A DNA stretch of 5,825 nucleotides, taken from Pseudomonadota bacterium (lineage in GTDB: Bacteria > Pseudomonadota > Gammaproteobacteria > Xanthomonadales > Xanthomonadaceae). Shown in pieces: positions 1 through 5,813 of this stretch. How positions within the stretch are numbered: position 1 is the stretch's first letter; every line of letters starts with the position of its first letter. Location: assembly GCA_023444765.1 (NCBI GenBank), contig JAEXLY010000175.1, positions 1-5,825 of the forward strand, given 5' to 3'. Under the pieces are notes generated by a model, which did not search any database, was not told the DNA's origin, and saw only the letters and a program-made list of their open reading frames with translations. Both the position numbers and the translations under genes were made by a program.

Positions 1-657
1 GCTCCCATCCCGACTCCCGCGCCCGCTCCGGTCGCACCGCCGACGCCGGCGCCCGCCGCGATCGCCACGCCGGCGCCCCTGCCCGCCCCCGAGCCGGCCA
101 CCCTGTTCGGCCGCCTCGCCTCCGGCAGTCTGCATGGCCAGCGCCGCTACCGCCGCTCCAGCGGGCCGACGTTGCTGATCGATACTGGAGCGGGCGTGTA
201 CCACGGCCCTGCCGCGCTCAAGCCGTTGCTGCCCTATTTCGAAGGCGAGGTCCCGGAAACCGAGCTGGAGTCGCTGGATGCCGACGCGTTCGCGCGCGAG
301 GCCGCCGCTGCGGGCCCGGCGCAACCGCTCTCGCGCCTGCTGTGGCTGGGCGCGCTCGCCAGCGGCCGCGGCAGCCTGCTGCCCGGGTACGATCCGGAGG
401 CGAAGTACCGGCTCAACCGCTGGCCGCAGACCGAGCGAGAGTTCCCGCGCCATTTCCGCATCGCCACGGCGATGATGAAAGCGCCTGCGACGCTGGCCGA
501 GGTGGCCGCCGCCAGCGGCATCGCGCTGGAGGAGATCGTCGACTTCGTGAACGCCAACCTCGCCACCGGCGTGGCCGAGGCGGTGGTCGAGGCGCCGCCG
601 GAGCCAGCCGTGCAGCCTCGGGCCGGCGGCCTGCTGGGGCGCCTGCGCGGACGCTGA
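1..657 (+). CDS. Unrecognised protein, C-terminal part (5' truncated by window edge)
   Basis: The reading frame is open from base 1 to the TGA at 655-657, giving 218 visible residues; the true start lies upstream of the window. An in-frame TTG at 172 lies inside this open frame and is unlikely to be the real start. Visible residues 1-35 are a Pro/Ala-rich stretch (repeats such as PTPAPAP), typical of a flexible linker, so a further domain probably lies upstream. A mixed globular segment follows, with no predicted membrane helix or signal peptide. Around visible residues 137-195 the protein has an Arg/Trp/Pro motif (RLNRWPQTEREFPRHFRIA) and then helices that could be a winged-helix-like or helical bundle fold (APATLAEVAAASGIALEEIVDFV). 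A Pro/Ala tail ends in GGLLGRLRGR. I do not recognise the family. It is co-directional with dxs, 51 bases ahead of it, but the possible promoter in that gap means the two need not be one operon. Confidence 0.75.
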   Translation, partial: APIPTPAPAPVAPPTPAPAAIATPAPLPAPEPATLFGRLASGSLHGQRRYRRSSGPTLLIDTGAGVYHGPAALKPLLPYFEGEVPETELESLDADAFAREAAAAGPAQPLSRLLWLGALASGRGSLLPGYDPEAKYRLNRWPQTEREFPRHFRIATAMMKAPATLAEVAAASGIALEEIVDFVNANLATGVAEAVVEAPPEPAVQPRAGGLLGRLRGR

Positions 658-696
658 CCCAGGCGCCTCCTGCACGTCCTGCGGGCGGTGCGGGCT

Positions 697-702
697 TACA
701 AT
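697..702 (+). promoter_or_regulatory. Candidate -10 box for dxs, implying a leaderless transcript
   Basis: TACAAT (one mismatch to TATAAT) ends 6 bases before the dxs ATG at 709. A -10 at this distance would place transcription start at or within a base of the A of the ATG, so the mRNA would have no 5' leader. This fits the absence of a spaced Shine-Dalgarno: GGGCGG directly abuts the ATG, too close to act as one. No good TTGACA-like -35 box is visible at 16-18 bases upstream (about 673-681), which lowers confidence. Confidence 0.4.
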
Positions 703-708
703 GGGCGG

Positions 709-2619
709 ATGATCGATTCCACGCGCTATCCGCGCCTGTCGCGCGTCGCCAGCCCGGCCGACCTGCGCGGCTTCGACGAGGCCGAACTGCCCGCCGTTGC
801 CGACGAGCTGCGCAACTACCTGATCGAGTCCGTCGGCAAGTCCGGCGGGCATTTCGGCGCCGGCCTGGGCGTGGTCGAGCTGACCACCGCACTGCACTGG
901 ATCTACGACACGCCGGAGGACCGCATCGTCTGGGACGTGGGCCACCAGTGCTACCCGCACAAGATCCTCACCGGGCGCCGCGACAGCATCCACACCGTCA
1001 AGCAGAAGGACGGCGTGGCGCCGTTCCCCAAGCGCGAGGAGAGCGAGTACGACACCTTCGGCGTCGGCCACTCCAGCACCTCGATCTCGGCCGCGCTGGG
1101 CATGGCGATCGCCAACGCGCGCGCCGGCCGGACCGACCGCAAGGTGGTGGCGGTGATCGGCGACGGCGCGATGACCGCGGGCATGGCCTACGAAGCGCTC
1201 AACCACGCCGGCGGCATGGATCCCGAGCCCGATGTCCTGGTGATCCTCAACGACAACCGCATGTCGATCAGCGAGGCCGTGGGTGGGCTGACGCGCATGC
1301 TCGGGCGCATGACCGGCAGCCGCACGCTCAACGCGCTGCGCGAGGGCGGCAAGAAGCTGCTGGGCGACAAGAACAAGCCGCCGGCACGTTTCGTGCGGCG
1401 CTGGGAGGAACACTGGAAGGGCATGTTCGTGCCCTCCACGCTGTTCGAGGAGATGGGCTTCCACTACACCGGGCCGATCGACGGCCACGACGTGAAGGCC
1501 CTGGTGGACACGTTGCGCACGCTCAAGGGGCTCAAGGGCCCGCAGCTGCTGCACGTCATCACCACCAAGGGCAAGGGTTACGAGCTGGCCGAGGGCGACC
1601 AGATCGGCTACCACGCGGTGTCGCCGTTCGACCCGTCCAAGGGCGTGGTCGCCAAGGGCGGCCCGAAGAAGCCGGCCTACACCGACGTGTTCAGCGACTG
1701 GCTGTGCGACATGGCCGCCGCCGACGACCGGCTGATGGGCATCACTCCCGCGATGCGCGAGGGCTCGGGCCTGGTGCGGTTCTCGAAGGAATATCCGCAG
1801 CGTTACTTCGACGTCGCCATCGCCGAGCAGCATGCGGTCACGCTCGCCGCCGGCATGGCCTGCGAAGGCGCCAAGCCGGTGGTGGCCATCTACTCCACCT
1901 TCCTGCAGCGCGGCTACGACCAGCTGGTCCATGACGTCGCGATCCAGGGCCTGGACGTGCTGTTCGCGATCGACCGCGGCGGCGTGGTCGGCCCGGATGG
2001 CGCCACCCACGCCGGCAACCTGGACCTGAGCTACCTGCGTTGCGTGCCCAACATGGTGCTGATGGCACCGGCCGACGAGCGCGAGTGCCGGCAGATGCTG
2101 ACCACCGGCTTCCGCCACCAGGGCCCCGCGGCGGTGCGCTATCCGCGCGGTGCCGGGCCAGGCGTGCCCGCCGGCGAGGCGCTGGACACCTTGCCCATCG
2201 GCAGGGCCGACGTGCGCCGTCGCGGCGCGCGCATCGCCCTGCTCGCGTTCGGCGCGCTGGTGCCGGCGGCCGAAGCGGTGGCCGCGGACCTCGGCCTGAC
2301 CGTGGTCAACATGCGCTTCATCAAGCCGCTCGACCGCGCCCTGCTGCTGGAGCTGGCGGGCAGCCACGAAGGCTTCGCCACGCTTGAGGACAACGTGGTC
2401 ATGGGCGGCGCGGGTTCGGCCGTGCTCGAACTGCTGCAGTCCGAAGGGATCCTGCTGCCCGTGCTGCAGCTGGGCCTGCCCGACGCGTTCCAGCACCACG
2501 CCAGCCGCGAGGACCTGCTTGCCGAAGCCGGCCTGGACCAGGCCGGCATCCGCGGCGCGCTGCTGCGCCGCTGGCCCTTCCTGGGCGAATCGCCGCGCGC
2601 CACCGCCGCGGCGGGCTGA
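709..2619 (+). CDS. dxs: 1-deoxy-D-xylulose-5-phosphate synthase
   Basis: This cytoplasmic thiamine diphosphate enzyme condenses pyruvate with glyceraldehyde 3-phosphate to give 1-deoxy-D-xylulose 5-phosphate and CO2. That is the first and rate-limiting step of the MEP pathway to isoprenoids; the product also feeds thiamine and pyridoxal synthesis. The 636-residue length is normal (E. coli about 620). Visible signatures in order: SGGHF with H48, WDVGHQ with H79, GHSSTSIS (120-127), the ThDP/Mg motif starting GDGAMTAG at 151 and closing with NDN at 181-183, YTGPIDGH (253-260), the middle transketolase-like domain with catalytic Glu in IAEQHAV (E373), DRGGVVGPDGATH (422-434), and a C-terminal transketolase domain from about 500. 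The ATG at 709 is chosen because MIDSTRYPRLSR matches remembered xanthomonad DXS starts; an in-frame GTG at 688 would add seven atypical residues. The gene is intact and convergent with the TraB/GumN gene. Confidence 0.97.
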   Translation: MIDSTRYPRLSRVASPADLRGFDEAELPAVADELRNYLIESVGKSGGHFGAGLGVVELTTALHWIYDTPEDRIVWDVGHQCYPHKILTGRRDSIHTVKQKDGVAPFPKREESEYDTFGVGHSSTSISAALGMAIANARAGRTDRKVVAVIGDGAMTAGMAYEALNHAGGMDPEPDVLVILNDNRMSISEAVGGLTRMLGRMTGSRTLNALREGGKKLLGDKNKPPARFVRRWEEHWKGMFVPSTLFEEMGFHYTGPIDGHDVKALVDTLRTLKGLKGPQLLHVITTKGKGYELAEGDQIGYHAVSPFDPSKGVVAKGGPKKPAYTDVFSDWLCDMAAADDRLMGITPAMREGSGLVRFSKEYPQRYFDVAIAEQHAVTLAAGMACEGAKPVVAIYSTFLQRGYDQLVHDVAIQGLDVLFAIDRGGVVGPDGATHAGNLDLSYLRCVPNMVLMAPADERECRQMLTTGFRHQGPAAVRYPRGAGPGVPAGEALDTLPIGRADVRRRGARIALLAFGALVPAAEAVAADLGLTVVNMRFIKPLDRALLLELAGSHEGFATLEDNVVMGGAGSAVLELLQSEGILLPVLQLGLPDAFQHHASREDLLAEAGLDQAGIRGALLRRWPFLGESPRATAAAG

Positions 2620-2633
2620 GACCTGCCGCGGCG
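2604..2633 (+). terminator. GC hairpin spanning the dxs stop codon, no T-tract
   Basis: Arms 2604-2615 and 2622-2633 pair over 12 bp, with one G-U wobble in the plus-strand RNA, around the hexaloop CTGAGA (2616-2621). The dxs stop TGA (2617-2619) lies in the loop. No run of T follows, so it is not a classical intrinsic terminator. It sits at the convergent end of dxs and the minus-strand TraB/GumN gene (stop at 2644), where it could limit read-through or protect the 3' end of dxs mRNA. The structure is read directly; the function is inferred. Confidence 0.5.
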
Positions 2634-2643
2634 TGCCCGCGGA

Positions 2644-3723
2644 TCAGCGCAGGAGGTCCTCGCCATCTCCGGACCCAGGGTTCCGGGCGGGCTGCGGCGC
2701 CTGGACGTCGTAGCCCCTGGCCGCCAGCTGCGCCACGTAGCCCTGCGGGCTGGTCACCAGCGACAGCGGCAACAGCGCCAGGCTGGTGTCGTGCCGTTCG
2801 AGCGCCTGTTCCGCGGCCTCGAGCCACATCGTCTGCAGGCGTGGGTGCAGGTCGTCGATCCCCAGCCGTTGCGCCAGCCCGCTGCCGGTGACCGCATCGA
2901 TGCACGCCCGGTACTGGCTTTCCACCGGCAGCGCCTGCAGCGCCTGCACATCGCCGGTCGCCCAGGCGTTGGCGCGGCGGCGCATGGTTTCCAGATCGGT
3001 CTCGATGCGTGCGAGCGTGCGCGCGAAGCAGTCGGTGTCCGCCAGCGTGGTCGTCTGGAATTCGCGGATGAGGGCTTTGGGATCCTCGACCTGCGTCTTG
3101 AGATTGACGCCGCGCAGCGGCACGCCGTGGCGCTTGGCCATGCGCCGTACTTCCCTGTCGGCCAGGTCCTCGAGCGCCAGCCCCGAGCGGCGCATCGCCG
3201 CCTCGTAGAGTTCCTGCGCGGCAAAAATCGGACGCCAGCGCTCCACGCCGCGATCGCGTCCGAGATAGCGCTGCTTGAGCGGAGTCCAGCGCGTGTACAG
3301 GGCCGCAGGCACGACCTCCTGCAGGGAGCGGCCTTCCGGGTTCCGCCTGGCCTTGAGCAGCGAGGGCACGAGCATCAACCCACGGAACATCCCCACGCCG
3401 GGATCGAGCGTGAACGAGGGCGGCAGCAGGACCTCACCCGAGCGCGACACCACCGACTCCACGCCGGCCGATTCCCATTCCATGCGCTTGGGCAGCGGCG
3501 ACAGGGTCGCCAGCACATACAGCGTATGGTCGCCCTTGCGCACCTTCCACAGCCCCGGACCGGGCAGCGCGCCGGAGACGACCACCGTTTCGTGGTCCAC
3601 GATCGGCGTGTCGGTCCTGGCGACGTCGCCGCCAGCGACCGGGGCCGCTGGCGCGTCCGCCAGCGCAAGCGGAGGCATGGCGAGCAGCAGCAGGGCCAGC
3701 CAGACGGGCAACGGATTCCGCAT
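2644..3723 (-). CDS. Exported TraB/GumN-family protein with degenerate active-site motifs
   Basis: The 359-residue protein starts with a clear signal peptide (MRNPLPVWLALLLLAMPPLA, likely cut after ALA near residue 22), so it should be periplasmic or lipid-free secreted. The segment GLWKVRKGDHTLYVL (57-71) and the C-terminal ARGYDVQAP (335-343) are characteristic of the TraB/GumN (PF01963; TIKI/PrgY superfamily) fold. In active members a GX2H motif follows the first strand and a second GX2H lies near the C-terminus; here the equivalents read ATLS (72-75) and PLSL (319-322), so both histidines and both glycines are gone. Two cysteines (C232, C274) in the helical middle could form a disulfide. 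The ATG at 3723 is supported by AAGGGA 7 bases upstream and by the signal peptide directly after it; the frame upstream to 4011 is Arg-rich and overlaps the cupin gene, so I reject it. It lies 38 bases downstream of the cupin gene and may be co-transcribed with it. Substrate unknown. Confidence 0.85.
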   Translation of the reverse strand: MRNPLPVWLALLLLAMPPLALADAPAAPVAGGDVARTDTPIVDHETVVVSGALPGPGLWKVRKGDHTLYVLATLSPLPKRMEWESAGVESVVSRSGEVLLPPSFTLDPGVGMFRGLMLVPSLLKARRNPEGRSLQEVVPAALYTRWTPLKQRYLGRDRGVERWRPIFAAQELYEAAMRRSGLALEDLADREVRRMAKRHGVPLRGVNLKTQVEDPKALIREFQTTTLADTDCFARTLARIETDLETMRRRANAWATGDVQALQALPVESQYRACIDAVTGSGLAQRLGIDDLHPRLQTMWLEAAEQALERHDTSLALLPLSLVTSPQGYVAQLAARGYDVQAPQPARNPGSGDGEDLLR

Positions 3724-3730
3724 CGCGCAT

Positions 3731-3736
3731 TCCCTT
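3731..3736 (-). promoter_or_regulatory. Ribosome binding site of the TraB/GumN gene
   Basis: On the minus strand AAGGGA lies 7 bases before the ATG at 3723. It decides between this start and the long upstream in-frame extension, and against the out-of-frame ATG at 3730, which immediately abuts it. Confidence 0.65.
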
Positions 3737-3761
3737 GCGGTGGACGGGGTGCCACCAGCGT

Positions 3762-4226
3762 TCAGCGCTTGACCACAGGCAGGCCCCGCAGTTCCCGCGC
3801 GAGGGCGGAATCCGGCGCGAGCAACTCGAAACCCTCCCACACGAAGCCGGGCGCGACCACGCAGGTCACCACCGCGTGGCGATCCGGCGTGCGCGCAGCC
3901 TGCCAGACTCCGGCAGGTACGACGCAGCAGGGGTGCCCGCGCCCGCCCGGCCCGAGCACGGCGACATCGATACGGCCGCTGCCTTCGCGATGCATGAGAA
4001 GCTCGAGGCATCCACCCTGGTCCCAGTGCCAGGACTCGTCGGCATCAACGCGATGCCAGCTGCTGCATTCGCCGGCGTCGAGCAGGTAGCGGATCGCGGT
4101 CATCGCAGGCCGGCGCCTGCCGTTGGCCTCGATCTCGATCGAGGACGTGTGGATGCGGCGGTAGTGCCCGCCTTCGGGATGGGGCTCGAGCCCCAGGGAA
4201 TCGATGCAGCTATGCGCCGTGGCCAT
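3762..4226 (-). CDS. Cupin-fold protein, DUF985 / Cupin_5 family
   Basis: This 154-residue cytoplasmic protein carries the hallmarks of the DUF985 cupin family (PF06172): LGLEPHPEGGHYRR near the N-terminus (11-24), AIRYLL (44-49), then SSWHRVDADESWHW (55-68), VPAGVWQAA (103-111) and VAPGFVWEGFEL (124-135). H58, E64 and H67 sit where cupins usually place metal or ligand contacts. Length is normal for the family and there is no signal peptide. The biochemical function of the family is not firmly established, so none is assigned. The ATG at 4226 gives the conserved family start; no Shine-Dalgarno precedes it, and the start codon is embedded in a perfect inverted repeat (4223-4247). The gene is 64 bases after the small charged-protein gene and 38 bases before the TraB/GumN gene, all on the minus strand. 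Confidence 0.88.
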   Translation of the reverse strand: MATAHSCIDSLGLEPHPEGGHYRRIHTSSIEIEANGRRRPAMTAIRYLLDAGECSSWHRVDADESWHWDQGGCLELLMHREGSGRIDVAVLGPGGRGHPCCVVPAGVWQAARTPDRHAVVTCVVAPGFVWEGFELLAPDSALARELRGLPVVKR

Positions 4227-4247
4227 GGCGGAAAGTATCCGCCATGG
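4223..4247. repeat. Perfect inverted repeat over the cupin start codon
   Basis: CCATGGCGGA (4223-4232) and TCCGCCATGG (4238-4247) are perfect reverse complements separated by AAGTA (4233-4237). The cupin ATG (4226-4224) is inside the left arm. Each arm contains the NcoI-type palindrome CCATGG. On the minus strand GATACT (4239-4234), a partial -10 match, lies across the spacer and ends 7 bases before the ATG. It could be a repressor operator, or in RNA a hairpin that hides the start codon; in a leaderless transcript beginning at the ATG the hairpin could not form, leaving the operator reading. Confidence 0.6.
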
Positions 4248-4266
4248 ACCGGCGCTGCCGCTGCCG

Positions 4267-4282
4267 CTGGCGCGGGCGCCAG
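4267..4282 (-). terminator. Short GC hairpin after the small charged-protein gene
   Basis: CTGGCGC (4267-4273) and GCGCCAG (4276-4282) are perfect reverse complements separated by two bases; in RNA a 5-bp stem with a 6-base loop is more realistic. It begins 8 bases downstream of the small protein's TGA (4291-4293). No T-run follows on the minus strand, so at most it is a weak or Rho-assisted terminator or an mRNA 3'-stabilising element. Confidence 0.3.
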
Positions 4283-4290
4283 TGGACGGA

Positions 4291-4482
4291 TCAGGACCGC
4301 TTCTGGTCCCCGCGATCGCCCTGTCCGGACTTGACCGTGGTCTTGGCCGACTTCCTCACGTCCTGGGACAGCGAACGCCCCAGGTCGTCGCTCTCCTTGA
4401 ACTTCCCATCCTCGTCGCGACGCACCAGCCGCTTGTCGCCATTGGGCGCGATCAGTTCGCGCTTGCCGCTCTTGCTGCTCAT
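4291..4482 (-). CDS. Small highly charged protein of unknown function (63 aa)
   Basis: The product has 63 residues with 17 Lys/Arg and 11 Asp/Glu, one aromatic residue (F28) and no cysteine, so it is basic, hydrophilic and probably largely disordered. The core reads KRLVRRDEDGKFKESDDLGR (17-36), followed by DVRKSAKTTVKSGQGDRGD (41-59). I recall similar unnamed proteins with an RRDE.G.F.ESDD.GRS core and a KSGQGD-like tail in many soil proteobacteria, but no function. A strong Shine-Dalgarno, GGAGG at 4491-4487 on the minus strand, lies 4 bases before the ATG at 4482, fixing the start against the longer frame open to 4695 inside the catalase gene. It follows the manganese catalase gene by 70 bases without an obvious strong terminator, so co-transcription and a role in oxidative or desiccation stress are plausible but inferred. 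Confidence 0.8.
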   Translation of the reverse strand: MSSKSGKRELIAPNGDKRLVRRDEDGKFKESDDLGRSLSQDVRKSAKTTVKSGQGDRGDQKRS

Positions 4483-4486
4483 AAGT

Positions 4487-4491
4487 CCTCC
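4487..4491 (-). promoter_or_regulatory. Shine-Dalgarno of the small charged-protein gene
   Basis: GGAGG on the minus strand with a 4-base spacer to the ATG at 4482. It is the best ribosome binding site in the window and supports this short gene as truly translated. Confidence 0.75.
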
Positions 4492-4552
4492 GGTATCTGG
4501 GGGAGCCGCGCGCCCCGTCCGACATGGGACCCGCGGGTATGGAACAGGCCTC

Positions 4553-5491
4553 TCAGCCGGCCTTTCCGGGATCCTGCGACTCGGCCTCTTCCTTGACCGG
4601 GACGGTCCGCGGCATCGTCCCTTCGGCCTTGCCCAGTTCGATGCCGGTGATGGGGTTGAAGTCCGGCGTGGAGCCCAGGCGCGTGGCCATCGCATCGAGC
4701 ACCTTGGCTTCCGGCTCGGGCAGCATCACGGTGGCCTGGCCGTCGCCGCCATCCACTGCGGTGAACTCCTCCGGATCGCTGACGAAGCGGAAGTTCTCGT
4801 CGCTGTTCCAGGGGCCGCGCATGTCGCCTTCGCCCTGCGAGGTGTTGACGTACATCTCCTGGAACTGGGGCATGCCCGGGAGCTTGCCCGGCGGGAAGTT
4901 CGGCTCGATGGAGTACAGCGCCTTCTCGAACGACTTCTGGTGCGCCATCTCGCGCGTCATCAGGAACGTCAGCGCATCCTTCACTCCCGGATCTGCGGTC
5001 ACGTTGATCAGGCGTTCGTACACGATCTTGGCGCGCGCCTCGGCCGCGATGTTGGAGCGCAGGTCGGCGGTGGGCTCGCCGATGCTGTCGATGTAGCCGC
5101 CGGTCCACAGCTGGCCGCCGGAATTGATCAGCGCCGGGCCGCCGCCGTACAGCACCTGGGTGACGTGCGAACTGCAGCCGTTGCCCTGCAGCGAACGGAA
5201 CAGTTCGCCTTCTTCCTCGACCGCTTCGGCCAGCCGTCCTTTCGCGCCCTTGTTCAGCATGCCGACGAGGGAGCCGATCACCTCGAGGTGGCTCAGTTCC
5301 TCGGTGGCGATGTCCAGCAGCATGTCGCGACGCCCGGGGTCCTCGTCCGCCAGCGCCTGGGTGAAGTAGCGCATGGCCGCGGCCAGCTCGCCCTGCGGCC
5401 CGCCGAATTGCTCGAGCAGCAGGTTGGCCAGTGCCGGGTTTGGTTCGGATACGCGGACGGTGTACTGCAGTCGCTTGTTGTGCGTGAACAT
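4553..5491 (-). CDS. Manganese catalase (non-haem, dimanganese)
   Basis: The enzyme disproportionates hydrogen peroxide to water and oxygen at a dimanganese centre in a ferritin-like four-helix bundle. The 312-residue length is within the range of known Mn catalases. All five expected metal ligands are visible by comparison with the Lactobacillus and Thermus enzymes: E35 (in GELAAAMRY), E65 and H68 (in TEELSHLE), E151 (in AEARAKIVYERL) and H184 (in REMAHQKSFE). The C-terminal region includes SIEPNFPPGKLPG (194-206) and ends in an acidic, probably flexible tail (EEAESQDPGKAG). There is no signal peptide, so it acts in the cytoplasm. The ATG at 5491 gives the typical start MFTHNKRLQYTV and has GGAGA 5 bases upstream; the in-frame GTG at 5668 would add an Arg/Cys-rich, non-family extension. 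The small charged-protein gene follows after 70 bases. The usual names vary (katN, ydbD-type), so no symbol is given. Confidence 0.96.
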   Translation of the reverse strand: MFTHNKRLQYTVRVSEPNPALANLLLEQFGGPQGELAAAMRYFTQALADEDPGRRDMLLDIATEELSHLEVIGSLVGMLNKGAKGRLAEAVEEEGELFRSLQGNGCSSHVTQVLYGGGPALINSGGQLWTGGYIDSIGEPTADLRSNIAAEARAKIVYERLINVTADPGVKDALTFLMTREMAHQKSFEKALYSIEPNFPPGKLPGMPQFQEMYVNTSQGEGDMRGPWNSDENFRFVSDPEEFTAVDGGDGQATVMLPEPEAKVLDAMATRLGSTPDFNPITGIELGKAEGTMPRTVPVKEEAESQDPGKAG

Positions 5492-5496
5492 CGCTG

Positions 5497-5501
5497 TCTC
5501 C
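5497..5501 (-). promoter_or_regulatory. Shine-Dalgarno of the manganese catalase gene
   Basis: GGAGA on the minus strand lies 5 bases before the ATG at 5491 and supports that start over the upstream in-frame GTG at 5668. Confidence 0.65.
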
Positions 5502-5532
5502 GTGCGATCGCCGTGGGGGGCGCGAACGAAGG

Positions 5533-5541
5533 ACGCTAGCA
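5533..5541 (-). promoter_or_regulatory. Weak candidate extended -10 promoter for the catalase
   Basis: The minus strand reads TGCTAGCGT: an upstream TG, then TAGCGT, which keeps the T, A and final T of a -10 hexamer. It would start transcription near 5526, giving a leader of roughly 35 bases that contains the Shine-Dalgarno. No -35 box is visible, which would be compatible with a stationary-phase sigma-S promoter but is equally compatible with chance. Confidence 0.22.
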
Positions 5542-5640
5542 GGGCGGCTGTCGCGGAGATGTGTCGGGAGGACCCGCGCGAGGGCGGCGCAGGCCCCTCC
5601 CGCTCACGGAGAGTCCGGTTTCCCTGGTGTGGCACAGCAG

Positions 5641-5657
5641 CTGCAAACGACCTGCAA
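5641..5657. repeat. Direct repeat CTGCAA with 11-base period
   Basis: CTGCAA occurs at 5641-5646 and 5652-5657, separated by ACGAC. The period of 11 bases is about one helical turn, and the first copy overlaps the palindrome GCAGCTGC (5637-5644). It lies about 150 bases upstream of the catalase ATG, a feasible position for an activator site, but the repeat is short and may be chance. Confidence 0.3.
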
Positions 5658-5796
5658 CAGGCGTCCACGGCCGCGATACCAAGCGAAAAAGCCGCTTCTC
5701 CCTGCTGCGGGACGGTTGCCGTCGCGGGAAGCCGTCGATCAGGGCGTCGGACGGACGCCGCACCCTGTCGCCCGCGGATCGCCCATCGCTCGACGA

Positions 5797-5813
5797 GGAC
5801 CGCTTCGCGGTCC
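5797..5813. repeat. Perfect 7-bp inverted repeat with TTC loop
   Basis: GGACCGC (5797-5803) and GCGGTCC (5807-5813) pair perfectly around TTC. No T-run follows on either strand within view. It may be a hairpin at the end of a neighbouring gene outside the window or a chance palindrome in GC-rich DNA. Confidence 0.35.

Noticed and set aside
342..1934. 530-residue plus-strand open frame overlapping dxs
   Set aside because: It is Arg/Gly/Ala-rich low-complexity sequence in an alternative frame of dxs, as expected in high-GC DNA. It has no family signature or ribosome binding site.
3724..4011. Longer start of the TraB/GumN gene at 4011
   Set aside because: It would overlap most of the cupin gene and bury the signal peptide behind 96 Arg-rich residues.
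2791..4089. 432-residue plus-strand open frame antisense to the TraB/GumN and cupin genes
   Set aside because: The minus strand carries a signal peptide, family motifs and start signals. The antisense frame is Arg/His/Gln-rich and has no recognisable domain.
4255..4272. Short tandem CTGCCG repeats next to the hairpin
   Set aside because: Only two exact copies plus a partial one are present in GC-rich intergenic DNA, too little to call a repeat element.
4244..5539. 431-residue plus-strand open frame antisense to the catalase
   Set aside because: It mirrors the manganese catalase coding strand, which has all metal ligands. The antisense frame is a compositional shadow, although its ATG falls in the right arm of the inverted repeat.
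5492..5668. N-terminal extension of the catalase from an in-frame GTG at 5668
   Set aside because: The extension is Arg/Cys-rich and does not resemble Mn catalases, whereas ATG 5491 has a Shine-Dalgarno and the typical MFTHNKRLQYTV start.
5536..5763. 75-residue minus-strand open frame upstream of the catalase
   Set aside because: It has Arg/Pro-rich composition, no ribosome binding site that I can see and no family resemblance.
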